Positions 33,334-46,528 are shown, counted from the stretch's first letter. The stretch: DNA of 64,000 bases from Pochonia chlamydosporia 170 (GCF_001653235.2 NC_035794.1:496001-560000), one strand, 5' to 3'. The notes: generated by a model from the letters alone, not told the origin. Numbers and translations: made by a program.

Positions 33334-34584
33334 TCACTTAGAGCTGATGTATTGGTTGCTGCGATGGTCACCAATAACGGACTCGAGGCGCCCAGCTAGC
33401 AGCCGATGTCGTTTAACTAGTTCTATCCATTCGGGCATCCCAATTGCCGATAGGAACATTCCAAAATCAGCGCCGAGTCGGCCTAAACTTCCCGCGCAAT
33501 ACAATACTTGTGTGAGGATGCTTTCTCGGGATGCTTGGTCTTTGATAATAGGCAGGTAGCTTTGGAGAGTGTCCATCAGGAGCGCTATCAAGTGCAGCGG
33601 GAAGCTGGCTATGACTGAAGGTAGTGGGCGAATGGGATCGTTAGATGGTGCCGATGAGTGGGAAAAGCTGGCATCCACGCTTTTAGAGACCGAGACAATT
33701 CCGAAGCTATGCTCGCGAAATACTTCAATGAACCTTTTCAGGTATCTTTCCGTGTGCTGACCCCCAGACCAAACTTGGGATGCCTTGACATTGCGCGTTC
33801 GCTCCTCGTCGGCGAGTTGCTTTAAGGGATCCAACGCTTCTAAAGTAGTTACCAAGGTGCAAATGCGGCAAACTAGGAATATCGCAGGTAACGACTCCTC
33901 CGTTTGGGTGTTGGCAACAAGTTCTGGGACAATTCGTTTGAGCCAGCCCACTGTGCGGAGGCCGGCGGCCAGTTTGAGGTTCGGTGTTTGCAGCGTAGTT
34001 ATGAGATCAACTGCCATTTGCCTAACCGCTGAATTTGCCTCGTTCAGAACTGATGTGACAAGGCCTGATGATGGATATAGGGATGCAAGGCGGCGAACAT
34101 GTGCATACAAATCTAGGCTTGACGAGTAATTGACGGGATTTGACTTAACAGCTGAGTTAAGAAGCGGTGGGATATCCATTACATCGATTAACCTCTCCGC
34201 ATTTTGTAGGAGGCGGAGTGCCTTTCTGCGCTCCGAGATGATGTTGTTCTCGCTACCTTTGCTGAACCCAGTGGAGAATAGTTCTGCCTCGTAATCAAGT
34301 CGTGGGACTGTCTCCGTCAACTCGCTAGTTCTCTTGCTTAGCAGAGGGAGCATCTGACGCAGCGATGAGTGAGTGGCCGCTGATTCGACAATCGGCTTGT
34401 GCGACTTTTTTGACAGTGACTGGATAAGCAGTAGTAGTGACTGCGATGATTGGGAGAGTAGTTGGGGTTCCGTGGTTCGTATGGCATCAACTGGCTGTCC
34501 AGCAAGATGTGTTAAATACGCCAGGGCGATGGGATCCGTTGCCTTTCCCGGCCCTAGCAGTTTCTCGCTCAGGGCGTCTGCCAT
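33334..34584 (-). CDS. cog8: COG8 (Dor1), conserved oligomeric Golgi complex subunit
   Basis: COG8 belongs to lobe B of the COG tether, which guides intra-Golgi retrograde vesicles. The gene is a single exon of 416 residues starting MADALSEKLLGP at a clear ATG. Helical, Leu-rich sequence of Dor1 type: YLTHLAGQPVDAIRTTEPQL, RLDYEAELF, RRKALRLLQNAERLIDVMDI, PLLNSAVKSNPVNYSSSLDL, and FPLHLIALLMDTLQSYLPII. No coiled-coil beyond the family norm and no internal stop. Assignment rests on several family blocks. Confidence 0.92.
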   Translation of the reverse strand: MADALSEKLLGPGKATDPIALAYLTHLAGQPVDAIRTTEPQLLSQSSQSLLLLIQSLSKKSHKPIVESAATHSSLRQMLPLLSKRTSELTETVPRLDYEAELFSTGFSKGSENNIISERRKALRLLQNAERLIDVMDIPPLLNSAVKSNPVNYSSSLDLYAHVRRLASLYPSSGLVTSVLNEANSAVRQMAVDLITTLQTPNLKLAAGLRTVGWLKRIVPELVANTQTEESLPAIFLVCRICTLVTTLEALDPLKQLADEERTRNVKASQVWSGGQHTERYLKRFIEVFREHSFGIVSVSKSVDASFSHSSAPSNDPIRPLPSVIASFPLHLIALLMDTLQSYLPIIKDQASRESILTQVLYCAGSLGRLGADFGMFLSAIGMPEWIELVKRHRLLAGRLESVIGDHRSNQYISSK

Positions 34585-36196
34585 GTTGAACGAATCTGCC
34601 CTGCTAGATGGAATGTGTCTTCATCTCCAATCTTCTCGCTGCTCCCCTTGTGTGATGAACCAGCTGCGCGGTAGCCCAGCCTACCTTCTCCTTCTTTCGG
34701 TCTCGTATATCTGCATATACTTCCGGCTTTTGGTGGTTGGTTGTGAGTTTGGCCCGTTGGCCGTCCAGGAGATATCTGCGCAGTGGTGTGGTGAGATACC
34801 GGCTTGCGCGGGTTGGCAGCCTGTGGCTGAAGCACGGTTTTCACCTGGCGAGTGGGTGATTTGCTCGACCCTCACGAGTCCTGTCCTACCCTGCAGCACC
34901 AGGGAAGCTTGGTAGTTTTGTGTCCAGACAACTTCACCACCAACATTGAGGTTTGTCATCTTTTGCAGTTACCTATCGTAAACAGTGTTTCGATCTTCGT
35001 TTAGCCCCGCCATCACCGGGTGTCCATGACAATGATCGGGCGTATTGCTAACATCTGGCGGGACAACTACGTAGGTACGTTGGCGATGCCGACTCACTCA
35101 CTCTGGTTTCAGATCGACACCCATTTCTGGTAGAACCACCAGCGGCAAAAGAAGTGGTGAATCTCAACCAGGCTTCGGTAGGAAACCAAAGTTGCACGCC
35201 AGAAGGGAGGCGGAGGCACACTCGTTACCCGGACAGACACAAATCACCTGGTGACGGTGGCTTCGGCATCATGTTCTACGCATGTGTAGCAAGACAAAGG
35301 CTTCAGCTCTGCCAGGCTCTCACCACGTTCCACCCATCAAACCCATGAATTCGATTGCTTCATGGCACTGACCACACGTCACCAACACACCCCTTTCTGG
35401 TACCGATACAGCCCGATAAGAAATGGCAATCACAGCACACCGCGAGTAGTCCACAGACGATACTCGGGAGTTGGGCATATATATTGACAGGGTGACGAGC
35501 AAGTCACAGGAGATGTACTCGCCAAGGTTGGCACGTGGAGTGGGTTTGTACGAGAAGCGGGCGAGGCTCATTTGATACCGCAGAATACGCGAATGATAGA
35601 TGACCAGAAATTGATACGAAAGAAAGCGTCTGCAAAATTACACAGGTGTCCAGCGAGACATATTTACCAGGATATTCATAGACGGAGTGCTGAAGCCGTC
35701 CGCTGTTAGCTTGCGAACTCGGGGGACTGGTCTGTGGTGGCTAATGAAGCATGACCCCCGGCACGAGCTGACAGTGCCTCACGTGCCAGCGTCCCCAACA
35801 AATCCACACCATGACCAGCCCAGCCGCATGCCTAGGCCACCGGACCACCACCCAACCTGCCAAAGGATACTGGCCGCAACCCAACTTCCCCAAGACAAAC
35901 GCTGCAATATATATTGTCGCCCCCCCAGGTTGATACCACTCGAAGAAGCGCCGAAGAGCACACTCATTTTGAACCGACCAGTGGTGGAGACTGACGCACC
36001 ACTCACTTGTCACGGAACAACACATTCGCTTATTTGGGACCTCGCTCATGCCTATGAGAAGTCCTACAACCATCCACTGCCTGATCTACCAAACACACCA
36101 GCAGGATATAATCTGCAGGCTCCAAGCAAAAGGCTCCAGGCATAGCCAAACTCTGATAATACGCAAGAAACTGTGGGCTCGCCAAGGGAACGCAGA
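34585..36196. promoter_or_regulatory. Long divergent promoter region of COG8 and the TLC gene
   Basis: 1.6 kb between divergent start codons. Frames of 60-150 codons are open (for example 35687-36145, plus) but are rich in His and Pro without family resemblance. The frame of the TLC gene is open upstream to a GTG at 36173. CTACGTAGGTACG at 35068 resembles a degenerate copy of the dispersed palindrome. Confidence 0.45.
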
Positions 36197-37253
36197 ATGA
36201 AGGACCCGTTCTTCATCGAACCGGTGCCATGGCTGGTTAAAGTGGTACAACCTTGGTGCGACTGGCTTGGCCTGCCGACCTTATCGCTGCACATACACGA
36301 AATTATCATTGCCGCACTATTCTACTCCTTTGTCTTCTATCCGGTTTCGCCCATCCTGTCCCGACTTCTGGCACCAAGGCACTACACCAAACTCCCAAGG
36401 AAGAGACGATTGAACTGGGATGCACATGTCGTATCCATGATACAAGCTACACTGATAAATGCTCTGGCGATATGGGTCATGTTTACAGATATTGAACGGA
36501 AGGAAATGTCATGGGAAGAGCGTATCTGGGGATATACAGGTGCAACTAGCATGATACAGGCCCTTGCTGCTGGCTACTTTGTTTGGGATCTTTTCGTTAC
36601 CAGCATGAATCTAGATGTATTTGGAATCGGAACGTTGGCGCATGCGATCGCCGCCCTACTTGTTTTCTCTCTCGGTTTTGTAAGACGCCACCCTACTACA
36701 TATCTACTATTGAAGAACATGGAGGACACTGCCACGTGATAATGGATCAGCTAACGTCTCACAGCGGCCCTTTGTCAACTATTACGGATGCATATTCATT
36801 CTGTGGGAGTTGTCAACGCCATTCCTGAACATTCACTGGTTCATGGACAAAGTTGACATGACGGGGTCAAAGGCCCAACTGTATAATGGATTTCTTCTCC
36901 TCTTCAGTTTTTTCTCCTGCCGGCTGGTCTATGGCACCTACCAGTCCGTCATGGTATTCGGGGATATATGGAGAGCAATCAACGGCCACCCTCACTTCTC
37001 GTCTCTATCGTCAAAACCAATGCAGTTTGCGACCGGCTCATCGACTGTGCCACTATGGCTTGGTGCGGTTTACTTGGCAAGCAACCTCACCTTAAATGGG
37101 CTGAACTTCTATTGGTTCTTTATGATGATTAAAGCCGTCCGCAAGCGCTTCGAACCTGGCAAGCAACCACTGACTGAAGTGGAAGTTGACTTTTCCTCGG
37201 TTGCCTCCGCGGTCTACAGTGACTCTGACAAGGTTCATAAGCGCAGGGCCTGA
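36197..37253 (+). CDS. TLC-domain (TRAM/LAG1/CLN8) membrane protein, TLCD4/TMEM56-like
   Basis: Exons 36197-36679 and 36765-37253 give 323 residues. The start MKDPFFIEPVPWLVKVVQPW is typical of fungal members. About seven to eight hydrophobic segments follow. The TLC core includes WDAHVVSMIQATLINALAIW, AAGYFVWDLFVTS, the H of GTLAHAIAALLVFS, and NYYGCIFILWELSTPFLNIHWF. The family may handle lipids or ceramides at the ER, but this branch has no established reaction. An ER ceramidase lies 8 kb away, which I take as coincidence. The start is the first ATG in frame. Confidence 0.9.
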
Positions 37254-38009
37254 ACAGGCTCACCATTCTGCTGAGACGCTATATGACGTGGCCTTTGTTT
37301 CAATAGACCCGTGAGCACTTCCAGCTCGCTTCCTGCCTGTTTAATTGATGACCATACCAAATAGATAGCCCTAGATAATCGAAATATTCATTTCGTTTCT
37401 GCAGCGTTGTCAAAAAAAGGTGATGGCAAAAGGTGCGATGGCTTGGAAGCAGCTATCTCATGATGTGGTGAGGGCAATTCGTACTGCATGTCTGACTTCT
37501 AGCTAGAGCAATGCGCATTTTACAAATCCCATGTGACGGCGTTCTAGTTTCTGGGCATTTACATGTTATTCAAACAGGCGCCATTCACGTAGTATTATCT
37601 TTAGCATTTCAGATATCTCCATATACTATGTATAATATGTACAAATTGCATAAATTAATGACCTGATTCCGTGTCCAGTCTAAAGGATGCTGCTAAATGC
37701 TACCATCGCAACGCTGAACGAGCAAAGAACTATACATTGTGGCAGTCAACTGGGGTGAAATCTCGTGCAGCTAAGAGCTACCTCGCCTAGGAATACTGTA
37801 TGACAAAGAATGACAAAGAAGAAGCCGACCTATCTAAAATGCTTGCATGCCAGCCATTATCTTTCTTTCGAGAGGGAAGCACACGATATGGTAACGGCCA
37901 ATTTTACGCGCCAGAGATTACTTCCATTCGCGGACGTACGGCGAAAAAGACCCGATCTAAAAAGGGCTGAACTGACGTACTCTGAAAGATCCAGGGAGCA
38001 GGTTGAGTA
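37254..38009. other. Convergent 3' region
   Basis: 756 bp between the TLC and SLA1 stop codons. AT-rich around 37570-37680 (ATATACTATGTATAATATG). No gene supported. Confidence 0.5.
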
Positions 38010-41000
38010 TTAAAACCCAAAAGGATTATCGGGTGCTGCATAGTTAGATTTAGACACATCCAAAGGAGTTCGGATTGACTTTAGTACTTACTTGCCTGGG
38101 ATAAATTAGCTCGTCTACCAGTTTGTTGAGGAGTAAGCTTTTTCGAATCTGCTGCAATTCCAAAGCGCACTGGGGGCGGGGGTCCAGTCTTCTGTGGCTG
38201 TAAAGGTTGAACGAAGCTGTTGCTGCCTGTCATAGGAGTCTGTTGGGGCTGGAAGCTCTGGACACCAGTACGCTGCGGCTCTAATGCCTGGGGCAAAAAG
38301 CTATTTACGTTACCAGTTGCAGTTATGCCCTGAGGAAATCCTGGAACTGAAGATTGGAATGATGCTGGGTATCCTGTTTGCTGAGCCTGAATGGGCGAGA
38401 ACTGACCAGGCCGATTAGGATCTGTGAAGGGGCTCCCCGCTGTTACACCTGTCATCATTGGATGGAGATATTGCTGCGGTCCGGGAATGGCACTGGGGAA
38501 GGATGCCACGCTTTGGGGCTGGACGCCAACATAGCCCGTCATTGAAGGTTGGAGTTGTTGAAATTGGGTGTTATACTGTTGCTGCAGCCTGGCTTGGGTA
38601 ATGTCGTTGAGGCTTTGGCCCAGAGGAGCCACCTGGCCTTGTACAGAGCCAGTAATTTGGGGTGCCAATGCTGGAGGCGCAAAGACGGCCGATTGTGCCG
38701 ACTGAGGTGCTGATAGTGGCCGTTGCGGTGGAGGAGGCACCAAAGAAGGCTGGGACGGTGAAATGGAGGGCGGTGCAGGCCGCTGCCTAGCGAGAGACTT
38801 TGGAGACGTCGCAGAAGGAGCTTGTGAGACAACGGGAGCGGGCTGGGTTGAAGCGGGCATCGAAGAGAAAAACGATGGAGTCGCACCAAGTCGTTGCTGT
38901 ACGGGTGGGCTCTCTGATTGCTCGGCCGTTGAGCGCGGCTCAGTCGATGGTGTCGTTTCCGGTTTGCTGGGTTGAAGGGGCTCTGTCAATAACGATAACT
39001 CCTTCATCGAGCCTACCAGCGCGGGCTGTGTTGTGGACGATTTCACGCTAGGGTTTGCTGATTCGTCTGCATTCGACGCCGGAGTAGCAGTGCCTGTGGG
39101 CTTCACATCCCAGGCATCATCATCAAAGCCACTGGTTTTCGAACCGGTCCTGGCTGGACTCGTCGCGGAGGGAGACGTTGATTTTTCTGAGGGATGAGCA
39201 GAAGTCCTCGCATCATTCTTGGAGAAAGCCGCTGCATCCACAACATCACTTGTTTGGACGGTTGGCGCGGGTCTGCCTTTCCTAGTATTATTTCGAAGGG
39301 CGCCTCCTGGGCCGGAGAACAACCCCCCTGCATTTCCGTCATTGTCCTGGACGTTTCTCTCGCGGCCAAACTTGGCATCCAATGTGCGCATGACCTTGAT
39401 GATATCCCCTTCTCGAAGCCCAAGCGTCCGAAGGATAGTAGCGTTGACGTCGGGAAGAACACTTTCGTCCATGGAATCCTTTGTGAAGGCTTGAGCATAT
39501 CGCTCGCATAGTCCGACAGGAACGTCGCAAGAGAGAAAAAATTGGAACCAGTCATACTCTGGTTTAGAGGTTTTGCCAACTGATGCACCAACTTCTGTGG
39601 GTCTTCTGTCGCTCGATTTGGCCCTTTTCACGTCCGCCAACGGTTTTTCGTCATCAAGGGAAATGCCAGTCGAGTTTTCCACATATTCCAGGTCTTCGCG
39701 TGACATCTTCGCAATCGGAACGGCGATTTTGACTCCATTCATTTTGTGCAAGTGAATCTTCCCATCTTTGAGGCCCAGAAACTGTGCCTCAACACTGAAA
39801 GAACCTGACCTATCTGTCCACGTCCTCACCTTGGACGAATCAGGTCCTGTTCCCGAAATATTAGTATAAGACTGTTTCGTTATACATATGAGTTCAGTGA
39901 ATTACATACTTGACTTGGACTTGTGGTGGCTGCCAGACTCGTTGCGTCCATTTTCGCGCCGGGCTCGCTGTTTCTTCGAGTTACTACCATGTTCTCCAAC
40001 CATAAGGCTGCTACCTCTATCAGGGATAGAAGGCTGATGTCCTACCTGCTGAGGCTCCTTGCTTGCTTTTATCGCCTCCTTGGTTAACCTGATCTCCTCT
40101 AACCGGTTTTGTTCTACAGTTGCTTTGGCGGAGTCAGTTGCAGAATTGCTGGAGGGAGGTGGAGATATCGTTCCTGATATCTCAATATAGCTACTGGGTA
40201 CGACGCCTTCTTTACCGTTTTTCAGTCGTCGTACTTGCCACCAATCTTCGCTCTTGGAATCGTCAATGACTATAACGTCATCGCCGGCCGCAACAGTAAC
40301 CTCGTCATCACCTTGGGCCATGAAATCGTACAGAACTTGTCCCTTGCGTTGCCTGTGCTGCGAGCCAGCCATAATGACCTCCCGCAAACCCTCCGCGCGT
40401 ACTGCACCAGCAAGTTCTCCCAGAGCAGCAACAATTTCCTCGGCCGTATCCTTGGCGCCGGCATGGAAGTCGATGCTCTTGCTTGGTCGGACGAGTTCCA
40501 TGAAGACATGCTTGCCTTCTCGCGAGTAATGCGTCATTTTGTCTGCCGTCCATTCTTGTGGAGGGTCGTCTTCAGCTCGTTCAGGGGCAATGAGGATTGT
40601 GCCCGTGCCCAGGTTAATGCCCAAGGTTGTTGGCATTTTCTTCCGTTTACCCATAACAGACACCATTTCATTGATATTGTACATATGAAATCCCCCAGGC
40701 GTCCGGTAGGGTTCCTCTACCTGGGAGGGCTCGCGTGCTTGAGGCCGAGAGGATACTCTCTCAGGGGCATAGTCAATCGTGCCTCTTTGCCGGGGGCGGG
40801 AGGGCAACGCTGGCGAGGGAGGTTCAGGGTCATCTTCACCATCCTCTGATGGATGAGTGGTATCGTACTGAGGCTGTTGTCTTGCTGGTTGAGACGGAGG
40901 TGGAGTCGATGGAGCGTGTCCCAAATTCCTAGCCTTGCCCTGCATGACACCAGCTAAAGCGGCGGCCGGAGTCGATAGGGTCGAGTCGGAAGGAGCTTCT

Positions 41001-41536
41001 TTCGGTGCAACGACTGATTGAGGTCTTACGGGCAATGCGGGCGGCGCGGGCGGCGGGGCTGGGCTTGGAGACTCTTGGGTTGTGCCTGCGTCTTGCATTT
41101 CAATGTAGTTGGATGGGACGAATCCATATTCGCCGTCAAGGCCGACGAGTATCCAATCGAGATCGGAAGTGTCGAACACCTGTAAAACCGCATCTTCAGG
41201 AAAAGATAGTTCTTCATCTGTCTGGCGGGTATATTCATAAATTGCGCGAGCATGACTGACAACCGTGGCCTAGGAAACCAGTCAGGGATCAATAACTGGG
41301 CAATCAATAAGCAGGCTGGACTCTGAAGGCCAACGTACCTCTTCCACATAGTTATTTGGTACCAAACCAACTGGTTCGTCTTCATCTTCAGCGCCAGCCT
41401 TCTTTTTGGCTTTCCACCATCCGTCGTCTTCGCTCTTCTCCAGGACGTAGAGCACGTCACCCTCGGCGATTGCCAGCTCGCCTTCGGCACGCGGCTCATA
41501 ATCGTAAACTGCTCTGTACACGCCTAAAAATCCCAT
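38010..41536 (-). CDS. sla1: SLA1, actin cytoskeleton and endocytosis adaptor
   Basis: Sla1 links cargo, clathrin and the Las17/Arp2/3 actin machinery at endocytic patches. Exons 41536-41339, 41269-39910, 39846-38092 and 38035-38010 give 1112 residues. Order of parts: two N-terminal SH3 domains (YRAVYDYEPRAEGELAIAEG and ARAIYEYTRQTDEELSFPED), a Pro-rich linker, a third SH3 (QVLYDFMAQGDDEVTVAAGD...EDWWQVRR), SHD1 (RTWTDRSGSFSVEAQFLGLK), the SAM-like SHD2 (DWFQFFLSCDVPVGLCERYA), then many Gln/Pro repeats with (P/Q)Q(K/R/Q)TG motifs that are Prk1-type phosphorylation sites. The last exon is 26 bases and adds TPDNPFGF, an NPF motif. Without that last splice the frame ends in SKY. Confidence 0.96.
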
Positions 41537-42596
41537 ATCGGCGTCGTCAGGAGACTTGGCGCCTCTGTGCGTTGCACCAACGCAGTGATTCTGGGTCAAT
41601 CGTATGCCGCGTTCCAACGACGCGGGTTCGAATGGCTGGAGAAATGTAGGGGAATGGGAGGAAACACTTGCTCCCAAAGCTGGTGGTGGTGGAGGACATG
41701 GGCAGTGGTGACGACGTTAGAGCAGGTTAGGTAAGCTCAGGCTCCCAGCTCCCATGTGGGGTGGCTGCATGTCTGCAGTATTGTGGATCAGTACTCCGTG
41801 CTCTGGATTTTGCGGTGGCACGATGAATGAGGTTCAACATAGAAGAGTGACCTGGCGTGCACAGCAAGGTAGAGGAGTAATGAAAAGATCAATGCGAGGA
41901 GAGGCACGTATTTTGTTGGATAAATTAGTGGCAGTTACTTAGGGTCAACCGATTCATTCACGATACTATGCATTGAACTCAGTGCATCTCTATCAGAGGA
42001 CTCAAATGGCTTCCACCTGTGAGCTTCTGTGTGGTTTACGGTCCTTTTGCTTTGCAGCTGTGGCCACAACATATAATTGGAGGTCTTCATAAACACTGCG
42101 GACTCCCGAGTATGTCGGAAAGCTTGCTGCAGCTGCATGGGATAATAAATGAGCTGTCATTGTCCAGGCTAACATTATTGCAGTCCAAGTCGTTCATATT
42201 GATCAATTTTCGTCTTCATCGTAAGTAGAGAAACTCTAACTTCATACATCCGCTCTATAACCAGCCATTCTTCACATGGCAGTCCGTTGAGTCGCTGCAG
42301 TAGAATCTGGCGAGCTCTCAGTTCTCGCTTTACATGTAAGCTTTCAAATTCATATTGACGGCAGAAAGAGCGGTTGATGAAAAAATGGCCCAGGTTTGCC
42401 AAAAGTGGTTTGAACCAGCCTTTTTGTCCAAGAAAAAGAGGCCAAGAATCAATCCTTTCGCACCAGTCTCCCTTGCCCCCCTCTTCCGTTTCGGGGTTTG
42501 CCTTCTAAAATGGCGTTCGCCAGGAGAGCCTCATTTACCTATTGATATACGATTGCTAGGAACAGTCAGAGCTGTGCCAACGCCAGGAGACTCATA
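41537..42596. other. Intergenic region, SLA1 promoter side
   Basis: 1.06 kb between the SLA1 start and the AMP deaminase stop (both minus). The SLA1 frame is open upstream to a TTG at 41677, which I do not use. A GGTTCGAAT string at 41623 resembles a tRNA B box but has no matching stem. No gene is supported. Confidence 0.45.
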
Positions 42597-45500
42597 TTAG
42601 AGCTCATCATCGTCGTCATCTCCAGGAGCCTCGCTAGAATCCACAGTCCACTCGCTGGCTTGGTTCAGATTTCGTAGACTCCCTGAACGATGATCCCGCG
42701 TAAAAATGCCTGGGAATAATCTGGGGTCACTCCCAGACAGGTGTAGGTCTGCCATAGCCTCTGGAACTACTCCGGAGTCATGCGAGACCTCGCCATTGAG
42801 GGAGGACTTGCCAGCGACACTTGAAATTCTGCCTGATCCTCGAGGCGAACTTTCGTCAACACTCCCGAGGTTTGGATCGGTCATCGGTTCGGTAGCCTTT
42901 GGTGCCGTCACAGAGGTCGTCACGTCGGCCGCAGCCACCGCTGGGGTCGGTTCTTTGGTGCTATCATAAGCAACATATCGACGCAAGCTGTGTGCTTGTC
43001 AGCGGAGTTTCTTGGAAGAATTATTTCTAGTGCTTTTGGTCTGGGCTCGAATGACTTACACATCTCTCTCCTGCAGCAATGTATGGTTTCTGAACTCTTC
43101 TCTGCGATCTGGGACATTGGTTTTGACCATCATATTTCCATCCTTGCCAGGATTTTCGAAATTAGGCCCAAGCCACATACGTTTAATAGATGCTTCATAT
43201 CCGCTTTGCTTAACCGAGTTCTTGGCTAATTCACACATATCTACAGAGCTAAGCTTGTAAATCTGTGCAGCCACTGCATACTCTTCTATGAGTGGCTCTT
43301 TGGTGAAGGCAAACTGCAAAGGGTCGTCCGTTGAGAGTGAAACGTTCAAACCGCGCCTGAAGTACTGGTGGAAAGGGTTTCGCTCGTATGCCAAAAATAG
43401 CGCATTATTACTGAGAGGTGACATGGCGATGCCTATTTGCTCCAAATAAAACGCATACTGTAACAGCGGAACTTTACGGAGTAATAGACCGTGGCTTATG
43501 CTGTGGCATGAGAGAAGTGCGACTGCTAGATGTTCACTATCTCCAGCCTCGCCGCAATGTGGGCGCATTACGAGAGTATTGAATCCACGTTTCTTACGCC
43601 AATAATTGAGGGAGGCCATATTCGCGAATAAATAGTATATCCAGTAGCTGTAGGGGGGGTTTTGTTTGGAGTCCCATACCTGTGGGACGGGAAACTTCTT
43701 GAACAGTCGGCGTTCTACTTTGCTCTCGTCGTCGACGCTGTCGAAACCAATGACTCGCTGTAGAAAGATGTGTAGCTTGGGGTGACTGGAGGGGTCCTTC
43801 GTTACTTCAAATAGTGGCTGGAAGACATTCTTGACAATCTGTTCAAACGTGTCCATAAGGCCACTGGCCTTATAGACATCGTACAGTCGAGGAATCTGGA
43901 TGAGCCACCGGACGTTGTGCGAGAAGAGTTTGTTATCCACGACCCACGCGGCTAATTTGTCCCACTCGTCGATGGACTTGCCATAGATGGATATACGCCA
44001 TTCCACCATCTGGTACTTGCTTGATTCTAAATCCGCTATAACCTCCTTGGTTATTTCTGCCAAGTATCGGCCATGGATAAAGTTATCCGTCTTAAGGAAA
44101 ATTGTTCTGAGGCGAGACTCTCCAATAGGATTGTATTTGAGATTGAATTTATCAAATCGGTGAAATGAATCGGTGTGAGCCTGATTTAGGGACTAGTTAG
44201 TGCTGGAGACATGCGCAAGCTTAGTGGCGCGGGAAGGTACAGAATCTTACATGCATATCGAGTGTGTCAATACTTAGATCGTAGGCGGTAAGGTTGATAC
44301 TGGCAAATACCTCCGCAAGAGTTAAATGTTTGCCATCTCGGAAGAGCACAACCTCGTTCGGATACTTCTTCATCTTGCTCTTTATAAATCGCAATAGGTG
44401 CTTCTGATTCATGCATGCAGAGTGGTGAACGTGAGTGTCGACTTTACGGACGTTATAAAAGTCGCGATGTGGAACCTTCTTGCTGTCTGCAGTTTCCTGG
44501 TACTCGTTAAGAAGCGCGTACAAATTAAACTTGGCTTCGAGATATTGTAAGCGTCGAAATGCAAAACTCTTGCTTGGTCCATCTGATGAAACTGTGAGAA
44601 TACTGTCCAAGTCTATGTAAAATTCCCTGATGGTTGGAACTTGGATAGCAGGTGAGTTGGCGTCGTCACTGTCGAAGACCTGATAAACTCCGCTGTCATC
44701 AAGTTTAAAGGCCATACCGTCGTCTTCGGGCAAAGGAAGCAAGTCATCCATGTTGAAGTCCTCGCCAACATCTAGACCTGGTTTTCTTTTTTTGTTGGAC
44801 GTAGTAGAGGGGTCGCCTTGTCCGGCCTGGGATGCCGACAGACCGTCAGGGAAGTCGGCATAGCCACCTTGTGTTTGAGCCCAAGCTGGTTCAGGCGGAG
44901 GTGGATAAACAACCCAATTCCGCCGATCTCTGGGATTGTCATCTGGTCCCTGGGAAGACAATGCGATGTACTTTCGCCTTACATCTAGCACCTTTTGAAT
45001 GTTCTTCGAAATGGCACTTAACTCGGCTGTGACATGTGGTTCGGTATCGAACAAGGAGTTGCCTGGAAATCCGCCCATGCTCGTCTCAGTAGTAAGTTTG
45101 ACTTCATTGGAGTCACCATGGGTAATCTTGGGGTTTGGCATTGTATTGCTACTAGGGGCAGCGTGGCTGTACGCAAAACCGCGTGATGTCGCGTTTGGTT
45201 CGCTGTCGTCGGCTATATGTCGCGCTTGTGTTAGTTACCTCATGGATACAGTTTCCGGGTTGTCGTGAACTCACCTCCATCCTGGTCCAGAATTAGAGAG
45301 TCAGCTCCATATTCAGTGACAGGTCGAGATGCCGACGCCAGTGTTGGACTGGTGTTGGGGCTGGATTGGCTCCAGATACCTGCACTGGTGGATCCTGTGC
45401 GAACATCAATCTTGCTTCGCTGATAGAAGAGTTTGGCATCCGTTTGTGACATTTGTCGCTCTGCGACTGGGTCGTAGAAAGTTGTGCGCTTTGGAACATC

Positions 45501-45623
45501 TCTCAATAGCATGCCGTCTTGCAATCCATCTTGTTCGTCCGCTGGCACAGAGGATAAGCCATTATCGTCATTTTCCATAGCTTCTACGGTTACACCGTTT
45601 CCCATGTCTACCTGTTCTTGCAT
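42597..45623 (-). CDS. amd1: AMP deaminase
   Basis: Cytosolic enzyme converting AMP to IMP and ammonia in the purine nucleotide cycle. Exons 45623-45275, 45212-44251, 44180-43060 and 42987-42597 give 940 residues. The N-terminal ~280 residues are variable and polar. The catalytic barrel begins with the metal-binding [19 protein letters not shown] and includes [15 protein letters not shown] (His and Glu of the active site) and the terminal [20 protein letters not shown] (catalytic Asp pair). [20 protein letters not shown] closes the core. The last exon adds an acidic tail of ~130 residues ending DDDDDEL. All phases fit. The start is the first ATG of exon 1; an in-frame ATG six codons later is also possible. 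Confidence 0.96.
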
Positions 45624-46528
45624 AATATCCTCTTGTCGAGCTGTTTGGCTTCGAGATTTGCGAGAGTTGTCTTCAAGCGCAAGACGTCAGCCGGGTTCCG
45701 TCGAAATGCAATTTTCATGCCAAACCAGTGAGACCCAGAGCAGTGCAGGCCGGTGCAGAACGCGTCGACGTTTGCAGTAGGGTTGTGCAACCCTGATTTT
45801 GAACTTACCGTCCATATTCATTGGTACCCGGAGATACTCAAATTTGGCGGTTCGGAAATCTGTCCACGGATCAAGGCACAACCAGCTGTTCGGCACGCGG
45901 GGAATAATGAAGCAGAAGATCGCTGTCAAAAACCACAGAATAATTGACCTTGGGAAGGATTTCGACACTTCCTGTCTTGAGCCAGGCAAGGTGTGGAAAG
46001 CTCAGGATCTCCAGACAAGGGCGGCCAGGTGAAGCCAAGGTGAGCTCTCCGACTGGTCGCTGTGACGTGCCAGACAAAGTTGCATGTGGTTGGGCGAGTT
46101 TTGTCCTTTATACTGACTCCCGAACGAACTAGTGCGATTGACAGCCTCCAATGGACTGTTAGCGCTTAGCGCTTAGCACCTTGCAGAACCTTGCAGGTAA
46201 TTGGCGGGGTCCGAAAGGTTGGGCTTCGGAGGGTGCCTATACTCTAATTGTGAAATAATTGAAACAGGGGTAGTAGCCGGCATGAGTCAAGATCAGAGCA
46301 AAGAGACAAAGACGGCGATTTTAGCAAAACTTGATAGGCAAAGTACCGCTATGCAATGGCGACGTGTTTGTGCATTATTGTGTAGTTTCAATTTGTTTAG
46401 TATTGGCAATCATACGGAATTTTTTCTCTCTGGTATTTTCTCACCCGAAAAAATATCAAGGCAAAATAAAACACGGACATGTCTGGACATGTATGTAGTG
46501 TCTTTGTCATCTACTTCCGAAAATCATT
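45624..46528. other. Intergenic region
   Basis: 905 bp between two minus-strand genes; AMP deaminase promoter and YEA4-like 3' UTR. GCGCTTAGCGCTTAGC at 46161-46178 is a short tandem repeat. No gene seen. Confidence 0.5.

Noticed and set aside
35687..36145. 152-codon open frame before the TLC gene
   Set aside because: His/Pro-rich with no homologous character and lies in the leader region of the TLC gene.
27031..37253. Sphingolipid gene cluster (ceramidase plus TLC protein)
   Set aside because: The genes are 8 kb apart, separated by unrelated housekeeping genes, and this TLC branch is not a known ceramide synthase.
41560..41660. tRNA gene suggested by GGTTCGAAT at 41623
   Set aside because: No T-stem pairing, no A box at the right distance and no acceptor stem; it lies in the SLA1 leader.
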